Below, piece by piece: positions 49,303-56,921 of a stretch of 56,921 nt of DNA (within the stretch, counting starts at the first letter, position 1; every line of letters begins with the position of its first letter). The position numbers and the translations under genes are program-made. The stretch covers positions 1-56,921 of the forward strand of contig CAXKVV010000661.1 of assembly GCA_964058805.1 (NCBI GenBank), written 5' to 3'. This DNA comes from Schoenoplectus triqueter (Eukaryota; Streptophyta; Magnoliopsida; Poales; Cyperaceae). Under the pieces are notes generated by a model. It saw nothing but the letters and a program-made list of their open reading frames with translations. It did no database searches and had not been told where the DNA came from.

Positions 49303-49815
49303 GTCAAGACGAGAACACCTTGACGGAGGATAACTAAGGTTGTAATAACAACATGAGAAGATACGTCGAGACAAGAACATCTCGACACTTGATGAAGAAT
49401 AATAAGATACGTTGAGACAAGAACATCCTAACGTAGAATGATTAAGGCTTCGATAGCAGCATGAAGAGATATGTCGAGACAGGAACATCTTGACACTTGA
49501 TATATATTGACTCTGAAGAAGAAGAACATTACGATGTCCTAGATAGGTGACATCTTAATGACTCGCTGCCATGAGCAAGTAACTCATGATTGAATACGCT
49601 CACACAAGGGGTGTAGGGCAATATAGTAATTTTGCACGAGTAATGCAACATATAGAATGGCTAGTCGAGACAAGAACATCTTGACGTTCGTTGAAGATTG
49701 ACCAAAGCTACGACATCAGCATGGAGAGACATGTCGACTTTGAAGATGAAAAACATTACGATGTCCGAGCGAAGTGACATCTTAATGACTCGGTGTCATG
49801 AACAAGTAATTCATG
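49303..49815. repeat. hairpin repeat families I-III (nine short inverted repeats)
   Basis: Family I has 6-bp arms around a 10-nt loop ACAAGAACAT or variant, at 49303, 49365, 49411, 49473 and 49664. Its arms are GTCAAG/CTTGAC, GTCGAG/CTCGAC, GTTGAG/CCTAAC, and GTCGAG/CTTGAC twice. Family II, GATGTC-10 nt-GACATC, lies at 49533 and 49760. Family III, CATGAG-CAAGTAA-CTCATG (49570), recurs as CATGAA-CAAGTAA-TTCATG (49797). The whole set sits in a larger repeat of about 356 bp marked by ATGCTCACATAAGG.GTGTAG (about 49243) and ACGCTCACACAAGGGGTGTA (about 49597). Confidence 0.8.
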
Positions 49816-49890
49816 ATCGTTTGAGCTGGCAAGACTGAACTCGTTCATCGACGAGTTTGTCTCCCAACTCATTCCCCGAGAATGTGAGAT

Positions 49891-50425
49891 TGAATCGGTC
49901 TGTTGGTAGATTCATCCACAAAACAGTGAATGTGAACCGTTCTGTAGGTAGGTTCCTTCACTAACACATGCCTCAATGTTGAACTGGCCCAGCGCTTCAG
50001 GTTTGACATTGTGTGCAATTGTGTTTCCTAGGTTTATGAATCGGCTTAGTGCTACGAATTCATGATCTAGAAGATCAGTGAGAAGAAATACGTGGGCCAT
50101 AGCCACCCTTCTCCTGATTCACCAACCTCAAGATCAACCGGCTCAGCGCTTCGAGTTGTATTTTGTGTGATTGGTTGTTGACTAGTTAAGATTGAACCGA
50201 TCTGTTTGTAGGTTTATCTTCTAGATCAACGGAGGTCGAGTCGGTCTGTATGTAGACTCACCTCAAGCCCCCTATGAAGAGATTAACCTGGTCTGTTGGT
50301 AAGGTTACATCTCGAGGAGGCATGGACTGAACCGGTCTGTTTGTAGGTTCATCCACCATAGGATAAAACCGATCTGTTTGTAGGTTTTGTCTTCCCTAGA
50401 TTGAACCGGTCTGTTGGTAGGTTCA
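49891..50425. repeat. hairpin repeat family IV, eight copies of a 24-nt inverted repeat
   Basis: Starts are 49891, 49933, 50193, 50237, 50284, 50328, 50365 and 50402. Each has a 5-6-bp stem around a loop of exactly 12 nt, GGTCTGTTGGTA or a close variant. Arms in order are TGAATC/GATTCA, TGAACC/GGTTCC, TGAACC/GGTTTA, GAGTC/GACTC, TAACCT/AGGTTA, TGAACC/GGTTCA, AAAACC/GGTTTT and TGAACC/GGTTCA. Many copies are preceded by GAT and followed by TC(T/C).C. Confidence 0.9.
49979..50160. repeat. hairpin repeat family V, three copies with a bulged stem
   Basis: Copies at about 49981, 50040 and 50135 share GGCYYAGYGCTWC. They are flanked by GAACT…AGGTTT, GAATC…GAATTC and CAACC…GAGTTG. Each pairs over about five positions with one unpaired purine in the 3' arm at the same place. 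They are interleaved with family IV. Confidence 0.55.
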
Positions 50426-50444
50426 TCTTCCGTAGATCCATTTT

Positions 50445-50450
50445 TATAAA
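50445..50450 (+). promoter_or_regulatory. TATA-like box TATAAA near the LTR end
   Basis: TTTTTATAAACTTAG lies about 300 bp before the PBS, a usual distance for an LTR promoter with a short R-U5. It competes with the box at 46455 as the main start. Confidence 0.4.
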
Positions 50451-50751
50451 CTTAGACGACCACTTGCCCATCTCTTAACTATACTATTTGCTTCTCTCTT
50501 TCAAAGATCCAGAGGTGCCTCGAGGTTCGTAGCCCAGGGTAATTAACGGTGGGGGCTTGCGCCCACCGGAATCTACAAGAACTCACAACCACTAAAAAAC
50601 CCCCTGAATGTGCATCCCAATATCTCTAAACGGCAGAATCGGCCGACACCCATACAGATGCACGCTCGGGAGGGATCTCCGTGTCCTTCTTCCGCAGAAC
50701 CCATCGCCCGGCGGCGGTGCGGCGGCGCGCGAAAAAGGGTCGCACAGGATC

Positions 50752-50769
50752 TGGCACGCCCGGTGGGAC
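50752..50769 (+). other. candidate primer binding site
   Basis: TGGCACGCCCGGTGGGAC starts five bases after the candidate LTR end ACA. A PBS begins TGG because it pairs with the CCA end of a tRNA. The G/C-rich body resembles PBS sequences of plant Tat/Ogre elements, for which tRNA-Arg has been reported. The tRNA identity was not checked. Confidence 0.6.
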
Positions 50770-50821
50770 CTAGATTCTCCTCTTATCTCTGAAAGAGAGA
50801 GGCAAATAGAATACTTAAGAG

Positions 50822-50883
50822 GTACAAGTGGTCTTCTATGTGCTAAAATGACTAATAATTTTCAAGTGTTTTTGTTTTTGCAG
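50822..50883 (+). other. possible 62-nt intron in the leader, just before the gag start
   Basis: AAGAG|GTACAAGT is a good plant 5' splice site. The stretch is AT-rich, has a branch-point-like GACTAAT (about 50851), and ends in a T-rich tract TTTTTGTTTTTGCAG, 3 nt before the ATG at 50887. It is close to the lower size limit for plant introns. Splicing is inferred from sequence only. Confidence 0.35.
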
Positions 50884-50886
50884 GAA

Positions 50887-53800
50887 ATGGCATTTTTCGG
50901 AAACTTCAACCTCGCTCCCTACACCGTCACTCCTGCACAGAGCCCAGAGGGCAAGCTTTTCATGTTCTTCGGGACCATCCCGCAAGAACTTACCATTTAC
51001 GGCCCAGCTCCAGTGGCCGCCTTCACTCCCGCAACCGTCCAGATCTTTATTCAGGACGAGGAGGAGGACTCGATCACCCTGACTCCCAAAGGTGTTTCTA
51101 ACAACGTCATGGCCTCTCCTACTGCCTCCCCAAAGAGGAGAAGGCGCCCGTCTAAAAAGACGCCCCCAAAGGCAGCAGCCCAAACTGCCCGCAACTCTCA
51201 AGCATCCAGGAAGAGGGCCCTGGATGCATATCAAAACCAGTTGGTGGCTAGGCCAGCTATCCCAGTCTCCAACAAATTCACGGCACTCCGTATAGTGGCC
51301 AAGAACTCGGCCACAGGCCAGCTCCGCCAGGCATGGGAGGTGCCTAAGCCCACACCTCGCCCAACTCAAAGGCCTCAGCGCCGCCAGGACAAGTCTCAAA
51401 CCCCTGCAGAAGCCATCTACAAGGCTCACAGGGCCCTCAAACAGAGGAAGAGCGTTAAAAACGCTAGGTCGAGACGATACGTCTCCCGCCCCGATCACTC
51501 TCAAGGCATGGCTCAGCCACAAACCATTGCCTCCACTCCGAACTCAAGGAGGTATACACCAAAGGCAACACCTAGCACCCAGCAGGTGTGGGTCCCGAAG
51601 GGTTCCCAGCCAACAAAACCCAAATCTCAAGCCCAGCCCAGCAAGGCCGGCAGGTCCAATGCTCCGCCCGAGAGCGTATTTAGCCGCTTGGGCCAGAAGA
51701 GTGTATTCAGCCGATTAGGCTCGAGAATACCACTCAATAACCTAAAAATAACTGCCCCTGACCAAGCGAAGAAGAAGAGAAGAACCGCTCGCTATGAAGA
51801 GCACTTCTCAGTCAATACCATCAGTATAAGCTACGATACTGATCCAGATACTGATGGTGAGGTGAATATGGTCCAGGACGACCAGTCCCCGCCTAATCAA
51901 GCTCACGTCACCAATACCAATAAGAATAATGGTAGAAAAGGGAGACCACCCAAGAGAGTCAACCCCGAAGGTAATAGCAGGGAAGGGGAAGACCACAACG
52001 AAAACCCTGACCTTTTCGACAACGAAGGTGACGTTGAAACACGTCCCGAAATGCCCATCGATGAAATAGAAATATTAAAAGGCCACATCGAGGCACGGGA
52101 TGAAGAGCTGATTAGGCAACGGGAGCTAATCGCTACCATGCTGAAGCAGAACGAAGAATTGATTAAGGCAGTCAAATCATTACAAGAATCACAAGACGCC
52201 AATTTCAAAGCTGGTAGCTCCCGTCAAGAAGGGGTCCACAGTACCAAAAGCAATCATAAGGGAAAACAACCTGTCGATTCTAAACCCCATCCACATAGAA
52301 CCATAGAAGTGGAGGCTGAACCAACGGGAATATCCCGGAAGGAGATTCAAGCCATGATTGCCCAGCAAATGCAAATAGCTGGAGGTGGATACGCTATCCC
52401 TCCCGTTAAAAACTGTGGACATCCATACCCTGCCATATACGACTTAGAAGAATATCCTAAAGGGTATGTGATCCCCCGTTTCAGGACCTTCTCAGGAGAA
52501 GGTAATAAAGACCTGAACCCTGAACAACACCTGGCCCACTTTGTAGCCTCGTGTGGCAACACGGGCGGTAATGATGCACTGTTGTTAAGACAATTCCCTC
52601 AAAGCCTAGTAGGAACCGCTTTCCAATGGTACTATTCATTAGAAAACAACAGCATCAGGACCTGGGACGAGATGGCAGACTCGTTTAGGGCACGATTTGT
52701 CATGGTGTCTGATAAAATAAACATAGCCGATCTGGCAAGCACTAAACCCAAGAAAGGGGAGTCAATGACAGATTTTATCAATAGATGGCGGAACCTCAGC
52801 ATCAAATGTGACCGCACATTAACTGAAGATGAGGCCGTCAATCTAATCATGAAGAACATTGACGGGTGGATGGGCATGCTTCTGGGTGTGACAAAGGTCA
52901 ACACATTCAAAGACTTGCTCAGATCGGTATCCAATATGGAAAGGATGTCACCGCATACCGTGCCGAGCTTTATGAATAATAGGCCGCAACGAGGGGCCCG
53001 AGCTGAGACAAAAGTGGCATTCACCTCGTTAAAAGACAAGATGGTTGCCAACGCAGACACCCAAGGCGGCAGCAGTAGCACAAATGGCAACAATTATAAT
53101 AAGGGACCCAGGCCCAATCCAGGAGGGAGTTCACGGAGTTTTGAATCTCTCAAACAAAAGAAATCTAAACCGTACTCCTTCAGAAAAGATAAAGTTGCCC
53201 AAATCTTCAGAGGGGCACTGAAGAACGGCCTAACCCTGCCGGCCAGTAAACGCCCGGAAGATGCCGATAAATCGGACGAACCCAACTTCTGCCCATACCA
53301 CAGAATAATAGGGCACTCAATTGAAGATTGCTGGGTCTTCAAAGATTGGGTCGAGAAGGCGTATAAAAATGGTGAAATTACTTTACCTAAAGGGTTCTTG
53401 CAAAGCCCATCAGCCCATGAGCAGGCCAACACGATCTCTCACGAGGAAGAGGAAGTCCCGGGCCAATCATGCGAAGACCAGGAAGAACAATGGACTACGC
53501 ACTTATCGAAGAAATCGATTAAAATGCTTAAAGCCCTTAAGAAAGAACCTGGCATGAAATGGAAAGACGATATCACGCCAGTGGTCCCACCAAAACCCAG
53601 GGTATATTATAAGGTGGACCAGAGCCAAAACCAGGTTCTTAAGAAGAAAAAGAAGCATAGAAACAATAAGTCCAAAAAGAATAAGATTGAAGAGTACGAG
53701 CAGGGCAGTCCCGAGGTGATCACCCTTCAACATTTCATCTCCAAAGAAGATTGGGAGAAGCTAACCCTAGGTCAAAAGAAAGAAAATGTGGATGAAGAAA

Positions 53801-56800
53801 TAAATAAAGAGGAAAGCGAAGAGATCTGGGGTGCTTCGTGCAACATGGTATATTCTTCTCACGATGAAGATATGCCAACATTAGAGGAGATGTTCTTCCC
53901 AAATGACGAAGGGGAAGCAAGCACCTCTGGGACCAAGAATGAAGAATGTAAAGCCGTACTCCGGTCCGGGACTTATATACCCGAGAGACAGGCTCCCAAG
54001 GATTCCGATAAAGGAAAGGATAAGGCCCTAAATAAAGGTAAAGAGATCGAGAATCCAAGCAAGAACCCAGAAAGGACCCGGGCGACGGGCGAAGAATATA
54101 ATGTGTTGGCACATCTGCGTAAAATTCCAGCGCTATTAAGCATATTTGACGCGTTGATGATGTCACAAGACCTAAGGGAGGTACTAATCCAGGCCTTGCA
54201 AGATCCCGAGAAGTACAAGTCATACTTTGTTGAGCAAAATATGCAAGAAGCCCTATTCACCGCCAAACGGGCTGCCTGTATAAATTTCACGGACAACGAC
54301 CTCCTAATAGGTACCGTCAACCACAACCGCCCGCTATACATCACCGGAAACTGCGGAGGGCAAAAGATTGGCCGCATCTTGGTCGACGCAGGGTCTTCGA
54401 TCAATATTATGCCGCTCAAAACCCTGAAGACCATCACCTTAGATGTGAAGAATCTATCTGACGAAAAGGTGATTATTCATGGCTTTAATCAAAACTCCCA
54501 AAAGGCCCTGGGAGCTATAACTCTGAACCTGCAATGCGGAAGCCTAAAAGCGCCTACTAAATTCTATGTCATTGACGCTGAAACCTCTTATCGGGCGTTG
54601 CTGGGTCGCCCGTGGCTTCACAGCAATCAGGTCATACCCTCTACTCTGCACCAATGCCTGAAATATATCGAGAATGGTAAGCAAAAGAGAATTGACGGAG
54701 ATGTCAAGCCATTCGGGGTGCATGAGATTAAGTTCAATGACGCCCAGTATTTTCTGCCTAAATCCGCTGTGGCGCCAAGCCGGCCAATAACAAAAGCAGG
54801 TCAGAAATCTTTCAATAAAGGCCCTAAATTTGATACCTCATCCGGAGAAGAAGAAGAGGTCAAATTTAATATCAAACCCCGAGGTGCTCGAGCCCAAAGA
54901 CCCGGAAGAAAATCGGGTGAAGAAGCAACCTTCCGCTTCAAACAGGTGGCTGCGTATAAGGCCCAAATAAAACCGAGCGAAATCAATGCAAGTGATTCTG
55001 AAGAGGAGGTCATTTTCAATTTTAGGCCTGCCAACACCCCTCAAATTCAGATCATAGAGGCAACTTCAGGAGAAGACTCCGAAGATTCTAACAACTCGGG
55101 CGATACCACCTCGGGAGAAGAATCTGGCCATGATCGTCAACCCTGGGAAGAGGAGTCTGACGAAGAGATCATCTATCACATCCTCAAGAAGCCATATAAA
55201 GGGCCCGAAACAGACAATGAAAGTGAGGAGTCATATATGATCAACACGGGACCCAGTAGCGGAAGGGATAACCCGGTTAGGCCAAGGCCTATAAATGAAG
55301 AACGCTCATGGCGGGAAAATTTTGAAGGTCGCATCTGGAATGCGATCGACGAAATAAGACACCAAGTTGAAAATAATAGGAGAGAGGTGTCTGAACAATG
55401 GGAAGTGATGCAGGATATCAAGACGCAACACAATGAAATCATGATAATGATTGAAAACCTGCAAACCGCGATTTATAATTCCGAGCTGCTCAAAGAAATG
55501 ACGAGCGAACCCCGTTCCGGGACCCCCGAAAGACAAGCACCCGATAGCGGCAAGCGGGTAATTGTCATAGTAGATGAATCAAAGGGGGAAGAAACGAAAG
55601 CCAAACAATCGACCGTCATGCAGACTCTCAAGGTCAAGAAGAGTAAACCATACTCTTTTCTGAGAAATAAAACAGCTCGGATATTTGAGCAGGCCCTAAA
55701 GAGCGGATTGACACTTCCCGCCTGTAAAAGACCCGCAGACATAGAAAGAGCCGGTGAAGGCGAATTCTGCCCTTATCATCGCATACTGGGCCATACCATC
55801 GAAGAATGCTGGGTATTCAAAGACCTAATAGAAGAAGGGCATAGAAACGGGACAATCCAACTCCCGAAGAGCTTTCAACAAGACCCAGCTCCACATAACT
55901 TGAATAGCAAAGGCAAAGGGGTGGCTTATACGATCTCGCACACTCCCGTACCTAGCAAACCTAAGGCTGCGAGACGTAAGCCGATCAAGGAAATCTACCG
56001 CTCCAACTCAGTCATGAACATTGAGATAGAAGAGGAGATGGCAGCGCTGGAAATTACTGTGGTTCCCGAAAGGCATTTTAAAGACCTTATACCAAGGGAG
56101 GTGAACCACATCCAAACCCTAAAGACCTTTGTTGTGCCGGCAAAGGTAGAGCGCCTTAAAGGGAAGACTATCATCCATAAGGCCATTATTTTCTATCAGA
56201 GTGATTCGACCCAGTCTCTGAAGAATCCTGATCACGACACTTGGAAGAAGTGGGTGATAGAACAAGAGTCAGAGAATGCAACGAGCGGTGACGTTGCATC
56301 TCATCCCTTTGGAAAGGAGCTATATAAATTGGCAAAAAGGGCAAAATGTCTGAGAGACATATCCAAGGCCGAGGCCAAGCGCTTTGATGAACTCTGGAAT
56401 GGCGGCCAGAATAAAGTCCTGGGCCTGGATGGTAAAATAAAATACACCCGGGGATTAGGGTATAACTGCGATGACGCAGCATGTTTTGAGGGGTCTCTCG
56501 ACGAGTACCGTATGAAAGAGAGCTGCTGTATGACTTCTGTTGAAATGCCAGATGATAAAACAGAAGAGGACAATACCCCGGTCCTGAAAAATGTTTTGAA
56601 ACAGCTAGAAAAGGAGCCTAATACGGTCGATGAGTTAGCAGAAATCAATCTGGGGACGGAAGAAGACCCACGACCAACTTTCATAAGCACGTCATTGCCA
56701 GAAGAGGTGGCTGACAGGTTGAAGACATTCCTTAGAAGTTACATGGACTGCTTCGCTTGGAGTTATAAAGAGATGCCTGGATTAGATCCCAACGTGGCGG

Positions 56801-56921
56801 TCCATTACTTGAAAATTGATCCAACCTTCAAGCCGATTAAGCAAGCGCCGAGGCGAATGAGAATAGAACTCGAAGAAAAGGTCGTGGAGGAAACAAAGAA
56901 ACTCATCGACGCCGGTTTCAT
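50887..56921 (+). CDS. Ty3/gypsy (Tat/Ogre-like) gag-protease-reverse transcriptase polyprotein, partial
   Basis: One frame runs 2,011 codons to the window end without a stop. It begins with a basic, Pro-rich region holding a doubled SVFSRLG motif (263-278). A predicted coiled coil follows (392-438), then the gag capsid-like domain (about 515-690; FRTFSGEG at 532, later FQWYY and W-D-E-M). A CX2HX4HX4C knuckle (C802, H805, H810, C815) precedes a linker, the aspartic protease (D1167-A-G-S-S; LLGRPW at 1238-1243), a second knuckle copy (C1628, H1631, H1636, C1641) and the start of RT (about 1940 on; CFAWSYKEMPGLDP at 1955). The element needs these for particle assembly, polyprotein cleavage and reverse transcription. 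The start at 50887 was chosen for its strong context (GAAATGG). An in-frame ATG at 50848 would add 13 residues, and the frame is open back to 50596, across the PBS. The undamaged frame suggests a young copy. RNase H and integrase should follow outside. Confidence 0.93.
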   Translation, partial: MAFFGNFNLAPYTVTPAQSPEGKLFMFFGTIPQELTIYGPAPVAAFTPATVQIFIQDEEEDSITLTPKGVSNNVMASPTASPKRRRRPSKKTPPKAAAQTARNSQASRKRALDAYQNQLVARPAIPVSNKFTALRIVAKNSATGQLRQAWEVPKPTPRPTQRPQRRQDKSQTPAEAIYKAHRALKQRKSVKNARSRRYVSRPDHSQGMAQPQTIASTPNSRRYTPKATPSTQQVWVPKGSQPTKPKSQAQPSKAGRSNAPPESVFSRLGQKSVFSRLGSRIPLNNLKITAPDQAKKKRRTARYEEHFSVNTISISYDTDPDTDGEVNMVQDDQSPPNQAHVTNTNKNNGRKGRPPKRVNPEGNSREGEDHNENPDLFDNEGDVETRPEMPIDEIEILKGHIEARDEELIRQRELIATMLKQNEELIKAVKSLQESQDANFKAGSSRQEGVHSTKSNHKGKQPVDSKPHPHRTIEVEAEPTGISRKEIQAMIAQQMQIAGGGYAIPPVKNCGHPYPAIYDLEEYPKGYVIPRFRTFSGEGNKDLNPEQHLAHFVASCGNTGGNDALLLRQFPQSLVGTAFQWYYSLENNSIRTWDEMADSFRARFVMVSDKINIADLASTKPKKGESMTDFINRWRNLSIKCDRTLTEDEAVNLIMKNIDGWMGMLLGVTKVNTFKDLLRSVSNMERMSPHTVPSFMNNRPQRGARAETKVAFTSLKDKMVANADTQGGSSSTNGNNYNKGPRPNPGGSSRSFESLKQKKSKPYSFRKDKVAQIFRGALKNGLTLPASKRPEDADKSDEPNFCPYHRIIGHSIEDCWVFKDWVEKAYKNGEITLPKGFLQSPSAHEQANTISHEEEEVPGQSCEDQEEQWTTHLSKKSIKMLKALKKEPGMKWKDDITPVVPPKPRVYYKVDQSQNQVLKKKKKHRNNKSKKNKIEEYEQGSPEVITLQHFISKEDWEKLTLGQKKENVDEEINKEESEEIWGASCNMVYSSHDEDMPTLEEMFFPNDEGEASTSGTKNEECKAVLRSGTYIPERQAPKDSDKGKDKALNKGKEIENPSKNPERTRATGEEYNVLAHLRKIPALLSIFDALMMSQDLREVLIQALQDPEKYKSYFVEQNMQEALFTAKRAACINFTDNDLLIGTVNHNRPLYITGNCGGQKIGRILVDAGSSINIMPLKTLKTITLDVKNLSDEKVIIHGFNQNSQKALGAITLNLQCGSLKAPTKFYVIDAETSYRALLGRPWLHSNQVIPSTLHQCLKYIENGKQKRIDGDVKPFGVHEIKFNDAQYFLPKSAVAPSRPITKAGQKSFNKGPKFDTSSGEEEEVKFNIKPRGARAQRPGRKSGEEATFRFKQVAAYKAQIKPSEINASDSEEEVIFNFRPANTPQIQIIEATSGEDSEDSNNSGDTTSGEESGHDRQPWEEESDEEIIYHILKKPYKGPETDNESEESYMINTGPSSGRDNPVRPRPINEERSWRENFEGRIWNAIDEIRHQVENNRREVSEQWEVMQDIKTQHNEIMIMIENLQTAIYNSELLKEMTSEPRSGTPERQAPDSGKRVIVIVDESKGEETKAKQSTVMQTLKVKKSKPYSFLRNKTARIFEQALKSGLTLPACKRPADIERAGEGEFCPYHRILGHTIEECWVFKDLIEEGHRNGTIQLPKSFQQDPAPHNLNSKGKGVAYTISHTPVPSKPKAARRKPIKEIYRSNSVMNIEIEEEMAALEITVVPERHFKDLIPREVNHIQTLKTFVVPAKVERLKGKTIIHKAIIFYQSDSTQSLKNPDHDTWKKWVIEQESENATSGDVASHPFGKELYKLAKRAKCLRDISKAEAKRFDELWNGGQNKVLGLDGKIKYTRGLGYNCDDAACFEGSLDEYRMKESCCMTSVEMPDDKTEEDNTPVLKNVLKQLEKEPNTVDELAEINLGTEEDPRPTFISTSLPEEVADRLKTFLRSYMDCFAWSYKEMPGLDPNVAVHYLKIDPTFKPIKQAPRRMRIELEEKVVEETKKLIDAGF
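53161..53421 (+). repeat. zinc-knuckle module, copy 1 (gag C-terminal side)
   Basis: Residues 759-845. The order is KSKPYSF, a basic/amphipathic stretch ending LKNGLTLPASKRP, FCPYHRIIGHSIEDCWVFKD, then LPKGF.Q.P. The CX2HX4HX4C pattern is the knuckle variant usual in Tat-type gag. Confidence 0.9.
55639..55893 (+). repeat. zinc-knuckle module, copy 2 (between protease and RT)
   Basis: Residues 1585-1669 repeat copy 1 along its length: KSKPYSF, LKSGLTLPACKRP, FCPYHRILGHTIEECWVFKD, LPKSFQQDP. All four metal ligands are kept. A shorter echo also precedes it: RSGTPERQAP (about 1543) against RSGTYIPERQAP (about 1026). The duplication therefore took in more than the knuckle, and the piece between has been lost or has diverged. 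Confidence 0.88.

Larger units (their letters stand above)
43426..50746 (+). mobile_element. candidate 5' LTR of a Tat/Ogre-like retrotransposon (about 7.3 kb)
   Basis: It begins TGTTTACC exactly where a clean satellite copy is broken and ends GCACA five bases before a PBS-like TGGC. The TGT…ACA ends are the usual LTR ends. The stretch has no open gene but has TATA-like boxes and many short repeats, as expected of an LTR. Ogre-type elements are known for LTRs of several kilobases, so 7.3 kb is long but not absurd. The 3' LTR is off-window, so the limits are unproved. The AT-rich part (48.0-49.25 kb) could be a nested insertion, or the true LTR could start later. Confidence 0.5.

Noticed and set aside
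50836..51522. 228-codon minus-strand ORF
   Set aside because: It is antisense to the gag frame in GC-richer DNA, with no recognisable domain. It is a shadow of the real plus-strand frame.

Overview
The window looks like nuclear DNA from a flowering plant. No complete single-copy host gene can be supported. The evidence for a plant is a Ty3/gypsy gag-pol of the Tat/Ogre type, a long tandem satellite, a tRNA-derived SINE head, a stretch resembling plant mitochondrial DNA, and AT-rich intergenic sequence full of degenerate repeats. The species cannot be named from the sequence.

Layout. (1) 1-13,634 is AT-rich intergenic DNA. It holds old tandem duplications, a SINE-like piece near 2.8 kb, two DNA-transposon-like elements that share termini (3,614-4,104 and about 6,089-8,662), and a mitochondrial-flavoured block (about 10,085-10,830) containing a near-perfect tRNA-like acceptor plus T-arm. 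(2) 13,635-43,425 is a satellite. After about 500 bp of degenerate edge monomers, a higher-order repeat of exactly 1,660 bp is repeated 17.6 times with no length change and only scattered substitutions. Each 1,660-bp unit is built from nine submonomers: four A (177-179 bp) / B (185-187 bp) pairs and one 205-bp A/B chimera. (3) 43,426-50,746 is interpreted as one very long 5' LTR. It starts TG exactly where the satellite is interrupted and ends ACA just before a primer-binding-site-like sequence. It contains promoter-like boxes, a heat-shock-element-like site, a cluster of spaced palindromes and many small inverted repeats. (4) 50,747-56,921 is the retroelement interior: a PBS-like site, a possible 62-nt intron, and one uninterrupted gag-protease-RT reading frame that is still open at the window end. 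RNase H, integrase and the 3' LTR would lie outside.

Reading of the whole: a Tat/Ogre-like retrotransposon appears to have inserted recently into a homogeneous satellite array, with ATGAG at 43,421-43,425 as the predicted left target-site duplication. The most unusual signals are several families of short hairpins in the LTR whose two arms change together from copy to copy. A second copy of the gag zinc-knuckle module lies between protease and RT, and the edge of the satellite preserves the apparent parent of its chimeric monomer.
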